Origin: CAZUWH01 sp964624075
GTDB lineage: Bacteria > Pseudomonadota > Alphaproteobacteria > Rhodospirillales > Rhodospirillaceae
Assembly: GCA_964624075.1 (NCBI GenBank)
Contig: CAZUWH010000005.1
Span: 51,320-115,319, forward strand
Direction of reading: 5' to 3'
Length of the DNA: 64,000 bases
The position numbers and the translations under genes were made by a program. The notes beneath the pieces are model-generated. The model was not told the DNA's origin, did no database searches, and worked only from the letters and a program-made list of their open reading frames with translations. Positions 34,291 through 42,744 of this stretch are shown here, in pieces. The number at the start of each line of letters is the position of its first letter. Positions within the stretch are counted from its first letter, which is position 1.

Positions 34291-35324
34291 GGTGCCTCCC
34301 CCTGTCCACGAGCTCCACCCGCAGGTTCCCTGCCCCGTCATGAGGCAGGAACCCAGCTTCCCCATGGCTTTCAGGCCATGGTGCAACTTCCCCCATCTGC
34401 CTGCTACCCTTGATATGACGTGCCTAATGGTTTCAAGCATGGCCGGATTGTTGTTTCCCCGTGACGACGGTGACGACAGTGCTTCACTTGAATGATATTT
34501 GTCAAATGGCTCGTGCGTGCCGTGATTCTTTTTTGGCCACGCCGTTCAGGCGCATCGATCCTGCGAATCCGAACGACGACGGTGAGAGGCCTGGCCGGGT
34601 GCAGACTCCTACTGCGAACATGTTGTCGTCGATGGCTGACATGACCCCCGCCTGATGGGGATCCGCCTGTTCTCCTGCAAGTTCGGGGCGGTTTCCGATC
34701 AGGTAGAAGCGGCTTCCAGCCGCTTTCCATGTGGCTGGAAGCCAGCTTCCGCGCTGAGCCGCTGATGTGTAACCTGATCGGAAACCGCTTGTAAAGACCA
34801 CGCGAAATGGAATTGCCGCTGACCTCGTGTCCGGGGGCGCTGATCGTGGTCGCAGTCGTCACCTTGATGAGACGGCAAGATTGATGCGTCTCCTGCCGCC
34901 GTCATCCCGACGAACCGATAAATCGACTCGTCGTATGGCTTGTTCCGTTCCTGTCTGCCCACCAGCCGACGCCACAAGGCCTGTTCCCGCTGGCGTTCAT
35001 CCGGCGAAAGGATCGCCATTCATGATCGTGAACGACTCGGGAGAATCGGCTGTCATCTGAATGGCGACAAAACCACTCCCCGCCCGGATGATCAATTCAC
35101 AGGCTCATTGACCATCACCGATTTCCAAAGGCTGACCCAGCTCAATGGCAGTGATGTTTCCCACGTCTATGGTCACACTGTGGTCGTCCTAAAACAATGA
35201 GGCAACCAACTTCATGGCGACTCCTTGCAGCAATGTTCCACCTTTGCAACGCCGAATCATCCCATCGGCAATGCCAAGAGGTCACGGATCGATTTCCAAT
35301 GCCAGGGCAACCTTCTTTTTGTTC
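34291..35324. other. Long stretch without a clear gene
   Basis: Frames such as 34502-34801 (minus; SAIDDNMFAVGVCTRPGLSPSSFGFAGSM) and 34940-35200 (plus; DQFTGSLTITDFQRLTQLNGSDVSHVYGHTVVVLKQ) look partly protein-like and may be remnants. I cannot assign them. A large nested inverted repeat lies at 34688-34788. Confidence 0.4.
34688..34788. repeat. Nested inverted repeat of 101 bases
   Basis: Outer 17-bp perfect arms (GCGGTTTCCGATCAGGT at 34688-34704, complement at 34772-34788) enclose a second hairpin of GGCTTCCAGCC/GGCTGGAAGCC (34711-34743). It is different from the other palindrome family of the window. Confidence 0.8.
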
Positions 35325-35758
35325 CTACCGTACCGGCAAAGGACGCGGACGGCGGTCTTCCCTGGTGGCAACCAGCGTGAACTGCCCCTCTGTCACTTTG
35401 ACGAGATCACCGCTGTCACGTCGCCGCACCCAGGCCTCCACCCGCACCGCCAGGGATGGGCGGCCTTCCCGTTCAATCTGGCAATAGCACGACAGTTCAT
35501 CGCCAACGAACACCGGCAGCAGCAGCTCCGTCTTGTCCACTGCTGCCACGGTAACGACGCGCCTATGTGCCCGTGCCCGCGCGCATAGATTTAGGCGGCC
35601 ACGTCCATCTAGCCCATAAGCCAGCCGCCGAAAATGTCGCCCGACGGATTGGTATCGGCCGGCATGGCAAGGGTACGCACGAGCAGCTCCCCTTTGGGAG
35701 CGGCAATGATCATCTCCGGCATGTCTGCGATTCCTTCGCATATCCTGGGCTTGTCCAT
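35325..35758 (-). pseudogene. YciA-type acyl-CoA thioesterase, broken
   Basis: ATG at 35758 (MDKPRICEGIADMPEMIIAAPKGELLVRTLAMPADTNPSGDIFGGWLMG) gives a clear hot-dog thioesterase start. Then TAG (35609-35611) and TAA (35591-35593) break the frame in MG-x-MDVAA-x-IYA. After a frame change the body reads RVVTVAAVDKTELLLPVFVGDELSCYCQIEREGRPSLAVRVEAWVRRRDSG and VTEGQFTLVA. The NPSGDIFGGWLM motif with the catalytic Asp is present. It would hydrolyse short or medium acyl-CoA. With two stops and one frameshift it is dead. Confidence 0.85.
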
Positions 35759-36809
35759 TAAAAGGCGAGACTGTATCCAGGGCATAGAGTGTTCCTGCTA
35801 TGGATGGCACTCTCTATGCTTGATGATATCGTACCAGATCGTACCAACTTTCCAGAGTCTGATCAGGAGTCGATGCAAATAGAATCAATATGTCATGAGC
35901 GCCAATGCACATCATAGCCTGCACGACGCCGGCACCAGCGACGTTTCGTAACACATTGATTTCACTTGCACGATCTTCTGATTTTCAGACGGGTTCTGAG
36001 AATTGTGAAGACCGGGATAAACTTCCTCTTATCTCCCCCTTGTGATCAGGCGCGGCAAGCCCCTGGCAAGAACTGTCTGGTTTTTGGTTGCCTCTCCTGA
36101 TGGTGACCATGGGCAGGCAGGCAAGGTTGCATGACGTGCGGGGGCGGGTTGGACAGGCCCGATAGGGAGGGGAGGCCGGCGTGAAGGGGTTTTCCGTGCG
36201 GCTGCGTTACTCCCGAATCGATCGAGGGCGTAGCGGCACTCTTGCGTTTCATGGTGCTTTTCTTCCCGAAGCTTGCCGTCAGACTGACCGCCAGATGGTA
36301 CCGCAGAGTGGCCAGGCACGGGGACGCTGCCGCGTAGGTCGAAATCGGACTTATGTATCACGCCGGCCTTTGGCGTATCCCGGGACGACAACGAAGCCGT
36401 CGGGTGGTACCGCAAGGCGGCTGGGCAGGAGGATGCAAGGGGGCAGCTTAGCCTTGGGGTTGCCCACCTCAACGGCGAAAGGGCGTACGCTAGATCAGAG
36501 GTCACGATCACCCCCACCCCAACCCTCCCCCGATCCAAGGGGGAGAAGGCTTTCCTCCAAGGAGGGGGCGTGTTCCGTCCAGAACTGGAATGGGTCAACA
36601 GGTGTCAGACCAGACCCGCCACGTATTTTGCTCTTGCCAAATGCCCCTTCGAACATTATTTCTGCACCGCAGCAAAAGGACAGTCCATGACGGTCTGGTT
36701 GACTGTGTTTCCTGGACGTTTCCTCCCTGAACCTGGGCCGTGCATACGCGCGGCCTTTTTCAGGCCTCCCTTCCGGAAACCGGCAGGCACAAGGGAATGA
36801 CCGCTATGA
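35759..36809. other. Long spacer with dispersed palindrome, no gene
   Basis: Only shadow-like frames are found. A copy of the dispersed repeat is at about 36500-36560 (ATCACCCCCACCCCAACCCTCCCCCGATCCAAGGGGGAG). A near-repeat ATCGTACCAGATCGTACCA is at 35827-35845. Confidence 0.5.
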
Positions 36810-37688
36810 TCAGGAGCGGGATGGCTCTGGGCCGGGAACGGCCACCAGGGCGGCCACCAGGGCGGTGATAGCTTGCTTCACGGTCTCCAGACCTGGCAAG
36901 GGCTCGTAAGTGTTTTCATTAACATACAGCTTTCGATTGAGTTCAATCTGGAGCGCGTGCAGGCGTCGAACCGGCTGCCCGTACCGACGCGTGGTATATC
37001 CCCCCGCATAGGGTTTGTTGCGCATGACCCGATAACCATGTACCTTCAGGGTCTGTTCGGCGGCGTTGATGAGGGCAGGCGCGCAACTTGTGCCGAAACA
37101 GTCCCCCAGTACGAAGTCGACTCGTTGCAATCCCGGGTCAGTATCCGTGGGACCGCCGACCGAAGGCATTGAGTGGCAATCTACCACTATACAGTAGCCG
37201 AAACGGCTTCGGGTCGCTTCGACCAGCTGTCGCATGGTACGGTGGTAGGGATGGTAGAAAGTGTGAATCCGCCGTTCGGCGTCGGCAAAACGCAGCTTGT
37301 CGGCATAGATGTTGGCACCGTTGGCGACTGCTTTTGCGATTGTTCCAAATCCAGCCGCCACCCGTGGAGAGTGTATGTTGACGTAAGAAGGCAGATCATC
37401 CTCGAACATGGCTGGATCAAGTTCATACGGCTCACGATTGGGATCCAGAAAGGCGCGTGGGAACAGGGCGCGTAGCAGTGGGGCCCCGAAATCGACCACA
37501 GTGGCGAAAATCTGATCGACGTAAATGTCCTCAGATTTGCGCAAGACGACAGAATCGAGGGCAGAAGCGCGCACGAATTCGAGGGGGTAGGCGGAGCCTG
37601 AATGGGGCGAAGCGAATACGAATGGGACCCTCTGCGCCACCGGTGCAAGAACATCAACGACTTGGTGGGGCGATGGCAACATGTTCAT
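36810..37688 (-). CDS. N-formylglutamate amidohydrolase family protein
   Basis: A 292-residue protein with the family features: VPFVFASPHSGSAYPLEFV at the N-terminus, DIYVDQIFATVVDFGAPLLRALFPRAFLDPNREPYELDPAMF, YHPYHRTMRQLVEATRSRFGYCIVVDCHSMPSVGG and GGYTTRRYGQPVRRLHALQIELNRKLY. The His and Asp residues (HSG, DCHS) are probable metal ligands. HutG-type enzymes cut N-formylglutamate to formate and glutamate at the end of histidine degradation. No other hut gene is near, and relatives often act on other N-formyl compounds, so the substrate is open. The length is normal and the frame intact. It ends in a repeated VAALVAV segment. Confidence 0.92.
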   Translation of the reverse strand: MNMLPSPHQVVDVLAPVAQRVPFVFASPHSGSAYPLEFVRASALDSVVLRKSEDIYVDQIFATVVDFGAPLLRALFPRAFLDPNREPYELDPAMFEDDLPSYVNIHSPRVAAGFGTIAKAVANGANIYADKLRFADAERRIHTFYHPYHRTMRQLVEATRSRFGYCIVVDCHSMPSVGGPTDTDPGLQRVDFVLGDCFGTSCAPALINAAEQTLKVHGYRVMRNKPYAGGYTTRRYGQPVRRLHALQIELNRKLYVNENTYEPLPGLETVKQAITALVAALVAVPGPEPSRS

Positions 37689-38063
37689 GAGAGCACCCTC
37701 AAATTGAATCCCTTATGAAGGTTGACATGAGGTTGGTACTGGTACCAGTGGGCTTTGATCGTGACCAATCAAAGCGCATAGGTAAAAGCGCATAGAGACT
37801 GAGTCGGCTTTTTCTGCTTACCTGTACCACGCTCATGCTTTGTCATTTGTCAATGGTCTGCGGGTGGTATGACACGCAACTGGCTGGCCATTCCTCTGTT
37901 CTCCCTGGTGCCATCTGACGTTACCTGATTCCAGGCGCAACAGGCACGGCATGACATGAAGAGAATGTTGCAAACTGATGCCAGCCGCGATAAGTAGATA
38001 GAACCTTCTGCTGCCTTATGGCACGCCTCGGTCGTGGAGAGGGGAAAGGGACAGTGGGAGGAA
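37689..38063. other. Spacer before tRNA-Val, no gene seen
   Basis: No clear frame. It probably contains the promoters of the amidohydrolase (minus) and the tRNA (plus). The short repeats AAAGCGCATAG (near 37773 and 37789) and CTGGTACCAG (37738-37748) are visible. Confidence 0.4.
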
Positions 38064-38138
38064 GGGCGCGTAGCTCAGTGGGAGAGCATCACGTTGACAT
38101 CGTGGAGGTCGCTGGTTCAATCCCAGCCGCGCCCACCA
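38064..38138 (+). tRNA. tRNA-Val (anticodon GAC)
   Basis: Acceptor GGGCGCG/CGCGCCC, D-arm GCTCAGTGGGAGAGC, anticodon arm TCACG-TTGACAT-CGTGG with GAC, T-arm GCTGG-TTCAATC-CCAGC, CCA encoded. It reads GUC/GUU. Confidence 0.95.
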
Positions 38139-38149
38139 GAGAAATCAAG

Positions 38150-38383
38150 GACCTGCTCAAGCCTCGCCGCATCCCACTGTTCCGATTCGCGCAAACGGGA
38201 ATCAAGAGGCCCCCGGGTAAGGCGTTTGGTGTTTGCCATTGCTTCGACCAGGGCTTCCCCCATATCAGCGACCTGTTTCCAGGCAAAGCCTGTCGTTTCC
38301 AGCTTGCGGGCCGGCTGTAGGGTGTCGAAGGTAACAATGGGTATTATATATGGGACGACACGCCTCTCTCCGCCCTCCGGCAT
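38150..38383 (-). pseudogene. DUF1640-type coiled-coil protein remnant
   Basis: The frame reads VTFDTLQPARKLETTGFAWKQVADMGEALVEAMANTKRLTRGPLDSRLRESEQWDAARLEQVL. This resembles the start of DUF1640/CCDC90-like proteins (FDTLxxARxLExxGFxxxQAxxxAEALAEA), small coiled-coil proteins often found in prophages and beside tRNAs. The end of the family is absent, and the piece stops next to the tRNA-Val gene. Confidence 0.45.
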
Positions 38384-38607
38384 GGGCCACCGAGGGGGGG
38401 GGACGAACTCGGAAGTTCAGAAGTCAGGAACGCCGGTATCGCGCTGGCATGGGCAAAAAGCCGGGCAGGGCAACCGGGGGGGGGAAGACGAAAGCTCCCT
38501 TCTTTCTGGGCTGCCATGGGGGGTGAAGCCCTTCTACCTTACCCCTGAAACAGGCAGGCGAACAGCTACATTCTCTCGGTGGAGAATGAACTGTTCATGA
38601 AATACCC

Positions 38608-39696
38608 CTATTCCTCGCCAATGTAGATGCCAAGACCGCGCGCCGTGTGGACGATGGGTTCCTGTGGGTCTACAGGGCGCGATCCCTCGACAACCGATGA
38701 CAATGGCACATCGATGACACCGCGATCGTGCCAGGCAACCATGCGGTCAAATTTGTCCTGGGCGACCAGATCTACGGCATGGACGCCAAAAGCCGAGGCG
38801 ATGACGCGATCACGCGCCGCCGGTATACCACCCCGTTGCACATGTCCCAGAACGGTGACGCGCGTTTCGATGTCCATGCGCTTGTTGAGCTCGGCACTCA
38901 GATAAGCGCCAACGCCCCCATAACGCACTTCGCCACCCGACTGAACGGTCGTCACTTCCTGACCGCTTGCTGTGGCGCAGCCTTCGGCCACCACGATCAA
39001 GCTGTGGTTGCGCCCTTCTGCATGAACCTCGCGAATCCTTGTCACGATCCCGTCGATGCTGTAGGGGAGCTCCGGAATCAGGATTACGTCGGCACCACCG
39101 GCAATGCCGGCATTCAGGGCCAGATGGCCGGCGCTACGTCCCATGGCTTCCAGAATCATCACCCGGTGATGACTGGCGGCAGTCGGGGCCAGACGATCAA
39201 GTGCATCGACGGCCGTATTGACCGCAGTGGTGAAGCCGACTGCATATTCGGTATAGCGGACATCGTTGTCGATGGTTTTGGGCACGCCGACCATCTTCAT
39301 GTCGCTTTGTTGACAGATGCGACGAACGATACTCTGGCTGCGGTTGCCGCCGATCACGATCAGCGCCGACAGCCCCAGTTCGTGGTACCCATCGGCGATT
39401 TCTTTCGAACGATCCTTCCAGCTGCCGTCCGGCATCGGGAAATTGAAGGGATCCCCCTTGTTGATGGCGCCAAGGAAGGTGCCACCTGCCCGCAGAATAT
39501 CACCGCTCATGGCATTGACCCCCAGTTTCATGTATTCCAGCGGATGGTTCATCAGACCGGCGGTGCCGTCCTTGATGCCATAGACTTCCCAAGCATAGGT
39601 CCGCACGGCACGGCAGGTAACCGCCCGGATCACGGCATTCAGGCCAGCGCAATCGCCCCCACTCGTCAACACACCGATTCTTTTGATCTTTGCCAT
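38608..39696 (-). CDS. pfp: 6-phosphofructokinase (PPi-dependent type), altered loop
   Basis: A 362-residue phosphofructokinase. The phosphate loop is GVLTSGGDCAGLNAVIRAV (residues 7-25). The catalytic loop VGVPKTIDNDVRYTEYAVGF keeps TIDND with a Lys before it, as in PPi-using enzymes. The fructose-6-phosphate site reads LEAMGRSAGHLALNAGIAGGADVILIPE, and VLGHVQRGG is present. The loop normally reading GGDGS or GGDDS is VIGGNRSQSIVRR here (near residue 105), so the Mg/phosphoryl-donor Asp is Asn and the next Gly/Asp is Arg. The enzyme would convert fructose-6-phosphate to the 1,6-bisphosphate; activity is doubtful unless it is compensated. ATG 39696 follows GGAGG. Divergent from ydcH. Confidence 0.9.
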   Translation of the reverse strand: MAKIKRIGVLTSGGDCAGLNAVIRAVTCRAVRTYAWEVYGIKDGTAGLMNHPLEYMKLGVNAMSGDILRAGGTFLGAINKGDPFNFPMPDGSWKDRSKEIADGYHELGLSALIVIGGNRSQSIVRRICQQSDMKMVGVPKTIDNDVRYTEYAVGFTTAVNTAVDALDRLAPTAASHHRVMILEAMGRSAGHLALNAGIAGGADVILIPELPYSIDGIVTRIREVHAEGRNHSLIVVAEGCATASGQEVTTVQSGGEVRYGGVGAYLSAELNKRMDIETRVTVLGHVQRGGIPAARDRVIASAFGVHAVDLVAQDKFDRMVAWHDRGVIDVPLSSVVEGSRPVDPQEPIVHTARGLGIYIGEE

Positions 39697-39792
39697 TGTT
39701 GTGTTCCTCCCCTCGATTAGGCCATGTCTGGCATACCCCTTAAAAGGAAATTCTGCTACTGTCAAAGTCGCTGGTGTGAACGGGTTCCAACG

Positions 39793-39999
39793 ATGCACGA
39801 CATGGGTCAGAAGGATGTGCGCAAACGGCTGGCCGAGCTGCGGCAGGAGCACCGTGATCTGGACGACATCATCGCCCGGCTGGTGGAACACAGGCCGATG
39901 GACCGACTTCAGCTTCAGCGGCTCAAGAAACGCAAGCTGATGCTTAAAGATCAGATTACCTGCCTCGAATGCAGCCTGATTCCCGATATCATTGCTTGA
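39793..39999 (+). CDS. YdcH family small protein (DUF465)
   Basis: A 68-residue helical protein: MHDMGQKDVRKRLAELRQEHRDLDDIIARLVEHRPMDRLQLQRLKKRKLMLKDQITCLECSLIPDIIA. The HRxLDxxI ... DxLxxxRLKKRKLxLKDxI pattern is the DUF465/YdcH signature, a short antiparallel coiled-coil with unknown function. The start ATG 39793 gives the usual length; an upstream extension to 39724 has no family similarity. A hairpin terminator follows at 40036. Confidence 0.85.
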   Translation: MHDMGQKDVRKRLAELRQEHRDLDDIIARLVEHRPMDRLQLQRLKKRKLMLKDQITCLECSLIPDIIA

Positions 40000-40035
40000 C
40001 GGTCGAGACCGCGGAAGGCCGACCGTGGCGCGGTC

Positions 40036-40070
40036 AGCCCTCCGCCGCTGGACCTCGGCGGCGGAGGGCT
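40036..40070 (+). terminator. Hairpin terminator after ydcH-like gene
   Basis: Perfect 13-bp arms (AGCCCTCCGCCGC at 40036-40048, complement at 40058-40070) with a nine-base loop, followed by GTTTCC. Confidence 0.6.
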
Positions 40071-40339
40071 GTTTCCTGCCCCGGCCTCTCTCCCCTCGGG
40101 AGCGTTCATGTGCGCCTGCGGCCTCTGCCAGGGGAAGGTGAAACGGACAGGGGGAGAAAAATGTTCACGAACTTCCCGGAGACCGTATAACCTGGTACGC
40201 GCCTGTCCCGAATCGGGAGGATGATAACCCGGAAGGCCAGAGGTAGAAGGAAAATAGATGAGATGCACCCGGCGGGGCCATCCTGTTGGGGGCGCAATGT
40301 CCTTGTGCACACTGGCATCTTCCTGGCCGTAGGGGTTTC

Positions 40340-40900
40340 ACCGTCGTAACCGGTCTCTCGTTTTTCATCGAGCGTCAGGCGATTGAGGCCCTATCGCGTG
40401 GCAAAGTCCGCCAGGCGGCCACCGTTGTCTTTCAGGGCGCCTGATGCGACACGGTGCCGATCGGGAGGAAATCGAGCCTGCCCTGGCGGAAATGGCAACC
40501 ACCCGGCCAGGCATAGCTGTGCACCTGCATCGCGGCAGGACCATGATCCGCGACAGCGAAGGGGAGGGTCTCGTGAGCGAGGAGGGGGATCATTACGCCT
40601 CTGATCCATTGCTCCAGCAGGCCGTAGCGCAAGGAGAAGAAATTTCGCACGACAGTCAGGGGATTGTCCGTTTCCTGTTCCCGATTCCCGTCTAGCCGGC
40701 CTGTCTTCCCTGCCATATCCAGGCCACAGTAGGCGAGGTCGGCGGGGTGGTGGAGATATCCCCCACTTATCCGGCAGGTGACCAGGCCGGTACGGTCCGT
40801 CAGGTCGTGGTGCTCTGCATCGTGACAGCTGCCCCCCTTGCTCTTGGTCTGTATGCGCACTGCCGGAGACATCTGCTTGGGCACCAGAAACCAACACCGA
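40340..40900 (+). pseudogene. Membrane sensor remnant with CxxCH-type (DUF3365-like) domain
   Basis: Plus-strand frames give FFIERQAIEALSRGKVRQAATVVFQGA and, after a frame change, RHGADREEIEPALAEMATTRPGIAVHLHRGRTMIRDSEG, SDPLLQQAVAQGEEISHDSQGIVRFLFPIPV, TAG (40693-40695) and in the same frame PACLPCHIQATVGEVGGVVEISPTYP, then a membrane helix VVLCIVTAAPLALGLYAHCRR. The CLPCH motif directly before a transmembrane helix resembles Tll0287-like/DUF3365 heme sensors. The output domain is missing. This is a decayed receptor, probably for redox or gas signals (inference). Confidence 0.55.
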
Positions 40901-40906
40901 AAAGAA

Positions 40907-40924
40907 CTACCGGGGAACCGGTAG
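40907..40924 (-). terminator. Terminator after phbB
   Basis: Stem CTACCGG/CCGGTAG with a four-base loop. On the minus strand it is followed by TTCTTTT. It lies 38 bases after the phbB stop. Confidence 0.6.
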
Positions 40925-40962
40925 CCCCTTCCAGTCCTGAAAAAGGGACACGTTGTTGTGCT

Positions 40963-41688
40963 TCAGGCCGCCATGTACTGGCCACCGTTCACCGACATGG
41001 TGGCGCCGGTAATGAATGAAGCCTGGTCACTTGCCAGAAAGGCCACCATGTAGCCGATGTCATCTGGCTGACCGATACGACCGAGTGGAATCTTCTTCAC
41101 TTCGGCATCTAGTACCTCTTTCGGCATGGCGCCCGTCATCTCGGTCAGGATAAACCCGGGGCACACGGCGTTGACGGTGATGCCCTTGTTGGCAACTTCC
41201 TGGGCCAGGGCACGGGTGAAGCCCAGCATGCCGGCCTTGGCAGCCGAATAATTCACCTGACCGAACTGACCGCGCTGGCCGTTCATCGAACTGATGTTGA
41301 TGATCCGGCCCCAGCCACGCTCACGCATACCGGGAATGGTGTAACGACAGGTGTTGAACGCCGACCCAAGATTCACGTTGATCACGGCCTGCCATTGTTT
41401 GACTGGGTCCATCTTGTGCAGGAAGCCATCACGCGTGATGCCGGCGTTGTTGACCAGGATATCGATCGGACCGACTTTCGATTCGATCTCTTTCACGCCT
41501 GCCTCGACAGACGTGAAATCGCCCACATCGATCTTGAAGCCTTCGATGCCGGTATCAGCCTTGAACTTCGTGATCTGTTCCTCAACCACGTCGCATACAA
41601 CGACGTTGTGGCCCGCCGCCTTCAGATCTTTCGCAATCGCCGCCCCCAGGCCACGCGTACCGCCGGTCACCAATGCAACACGTGCCAT
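40963..41688 (-). CDS. phbB: Acetoacetyl-CoA reductase PhbB
   Basis: A 241-residue short-chain dehydrogenase. The NADPH fold is VALVTGGTRGLGAAIAKDL (residues 4-22). The catalytic Ser is in IINISSMNGQRGQFGQVNYSAAKAGM, with the YxxxK Tyr and Lys in NYSAAKAG. The family-specific segments NNAGITRDGFLHKMDPVKQWQAVINVNLGSAFNTCRY and CPGFILTEMTGAMPKEV are near-standard for PhbB. It reduces acetoacetyl-CoA to (R)-3-hydroxybutyryl-CoA, the precursor of PHB. ATG 41688 follows GGAGGATTTTTA. No phbA or phbC is adjacent. It is linked in function to the phasin gene and to the acetoacetyl-CoA branch of the ethylmalonyl-CoA pathway. Confidence 0.96.
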   Translation of the reverse strand: MARVALVTGGTRGLGAAIAKDLKAAGHNVVVCDVVEEQITKFKADTGIEGFKIDVGDFTSVEAGVKEIESKVGPIDILVNNAGITRDGFLHKMDPVKQWQAVINVNLGSAFNTCRYTIPGMRERGWGRIINISSMNGQRGQFGQVNYSAAKAGMLGFTRALAQEVANKGITVNAVCPGFILTEMTGAMPKEVLDAEVKKIPLGRIGQPDDIGYMVAFLASDQASFITGATMSVNGGQYMAA

Positions 41689-41964
41689 TAAAAATCCTCC
41701 GTGCTTGTGTCTATCAGTGTCTTGTCTGCAAGTCTCCGATCCCAATCTCCCTCACTTTCCCGCGCCCCCTCGGCCAGCCCGAATGGGCGACGCACTGTTG
41801 GCGGCGGGGTAAACGCTTATTCCGATCGAGTGGATTCTTTCGCGGGGAAGGGCGAATGGCACCGGCAAAGGTGATATCACATTTTTGTCATTGATGCGAA
41901 GATTGTCGGAAGGCTGGCCAGCGATTTTGAGGGCACGGCAACGATGGGCGTCGCCCGAGCCCGC
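41689..41964. other. Spacer between phbB and the acyltransferase gene
   Basis: It probably contains the phbB promoter. I see no gene or clear hairpin. Confidence 0.4.
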
Positions 41965-42732
41965 TCAGGACTCATGCGGTTGCACAGGAAGTGACATCCG
42001 CTCCATGCGGCGATCAGCCTCAGCGGTTACGGCATTGAGCGCGTCCTCGATCGTCTGCTGGCATGCTTCCAGGGTAGCGACGTTGGCGGTCTTGGGGACC
42101 GTGATGGGCTGCCCCCACACGAATATGCCCCGCCCGAATGGCCAAGCTACCAGAAAGCGATCCCAGCTTTTCAGCACCAGACCAGGGACAACCGAAAAAC
42201 TGACCGGAACCACCGGCACGCCAGCCAGCCGGGCAAGCTGAACCACCCCGATCGAGGCCCGCATGCCGGGGCCTCGCGGGCCATCTGGGGTGATGCCGAC
42301 GGATTCATTGTCCTGCAGAACCTTAAGCATGGCCCGCAACGCCGCACTCCCTCCTTGCGAGGAGGAACCGGTCACGGTACGGATGCCAAAATGAGCGACG
42401 GTCCGAGCGATAAACTGACCATCCCGGTGCCGGGAAATCAGCATGTTCATGATCTTCGCGCGGTCCCAGCAGCAGGGCATCATCAGCAGCCGTCCGTGCC
42501 AGAAAGCCAGTATGAACGGCTGATCTGCTGCCCAGAGCCGGTGCGGCACCTCTTCTCCCACCACTTCCCAGCGGCTGCTGACCCAGACCAGACGGATATA
42601 AGCAGCCGCCAGGGCACACACACCTTCGCGTACCCGCCGGGAGCGGGTCATGTACCTGCCAAGCGTTTTCAACAGACGACGCATGACGGGAGTCCGGAGG
42701 GTATCTTCCGGGCGGCTGAAGGGCGCTGCCAC
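41965..42732 (-). CDS. DUF374 lysophospholipid acyltransferase-family protein
   Basis: A 255-residue protein of the LpxL-like/PlsC-like DUF374 family. It contains QPFILAFWHGRLLMMPCCW (the HxxxxD-like region in this family), DRAKIMNMLISRHRDGQFIARTVAHFGIRTVTGSSSQGGSAALRAML and GITPDGPRGPGMRASIGVVQLARLAGVPVVPVSFS. These proteins are thought to transfer acyl groups in lipid A or phospholipid synthesis at the inner membrane. The GTG start 42732 is 12 bases after the stop of the MsbA-type gene, so the two form an operon; ATG 42684 (MRRLLKT) is an alternative. The C-terminus is hydrophilic. The coupling with a flippase fits lipid A assembly. Confidence 0.85.
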   Translation of the reverse strand: MAAPFSRPEDTLRTPVMRRLLKTLGRYMTRSRRVREGVCALAAAYIRLVWVSSRWEVVGEEVPHRLWAADQPFILAFWHGRLLMMPCCWDRAKIMNMLISRHRDGQFIARTVAHFGIRTVTGSSSQGGSAALRAMLKVLQDNESVGITPDGPRGPGMRASIGVVQLARLAGVPVVPVSFSVVPGLVLKSWDRFLVAWPFGRGIFVWGQPITVPKTANVATLEACQQTIEDALNAVTAEADRRMERMSLPVQPHES

Positions 42733-42744
42733 ACAGGGGCCATG

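Noticed and set aside
36029..36598. Minus-strand frames between thioesterase and amidohydrolase
   Set aside because: They consist mostly of translated dispersed repeat; no family likeness.
38089..38337. Minus-strand frame ending in GAAGIEPATSTMST
   Set aside because: Again the false peptide produced by antisense reading of a tRNA 3' end (tRNA-Val).
38728..39720. Plus-strand frame of 330 codons
   Set aside because: Antisense shadow of the phosphofructokinase gene.
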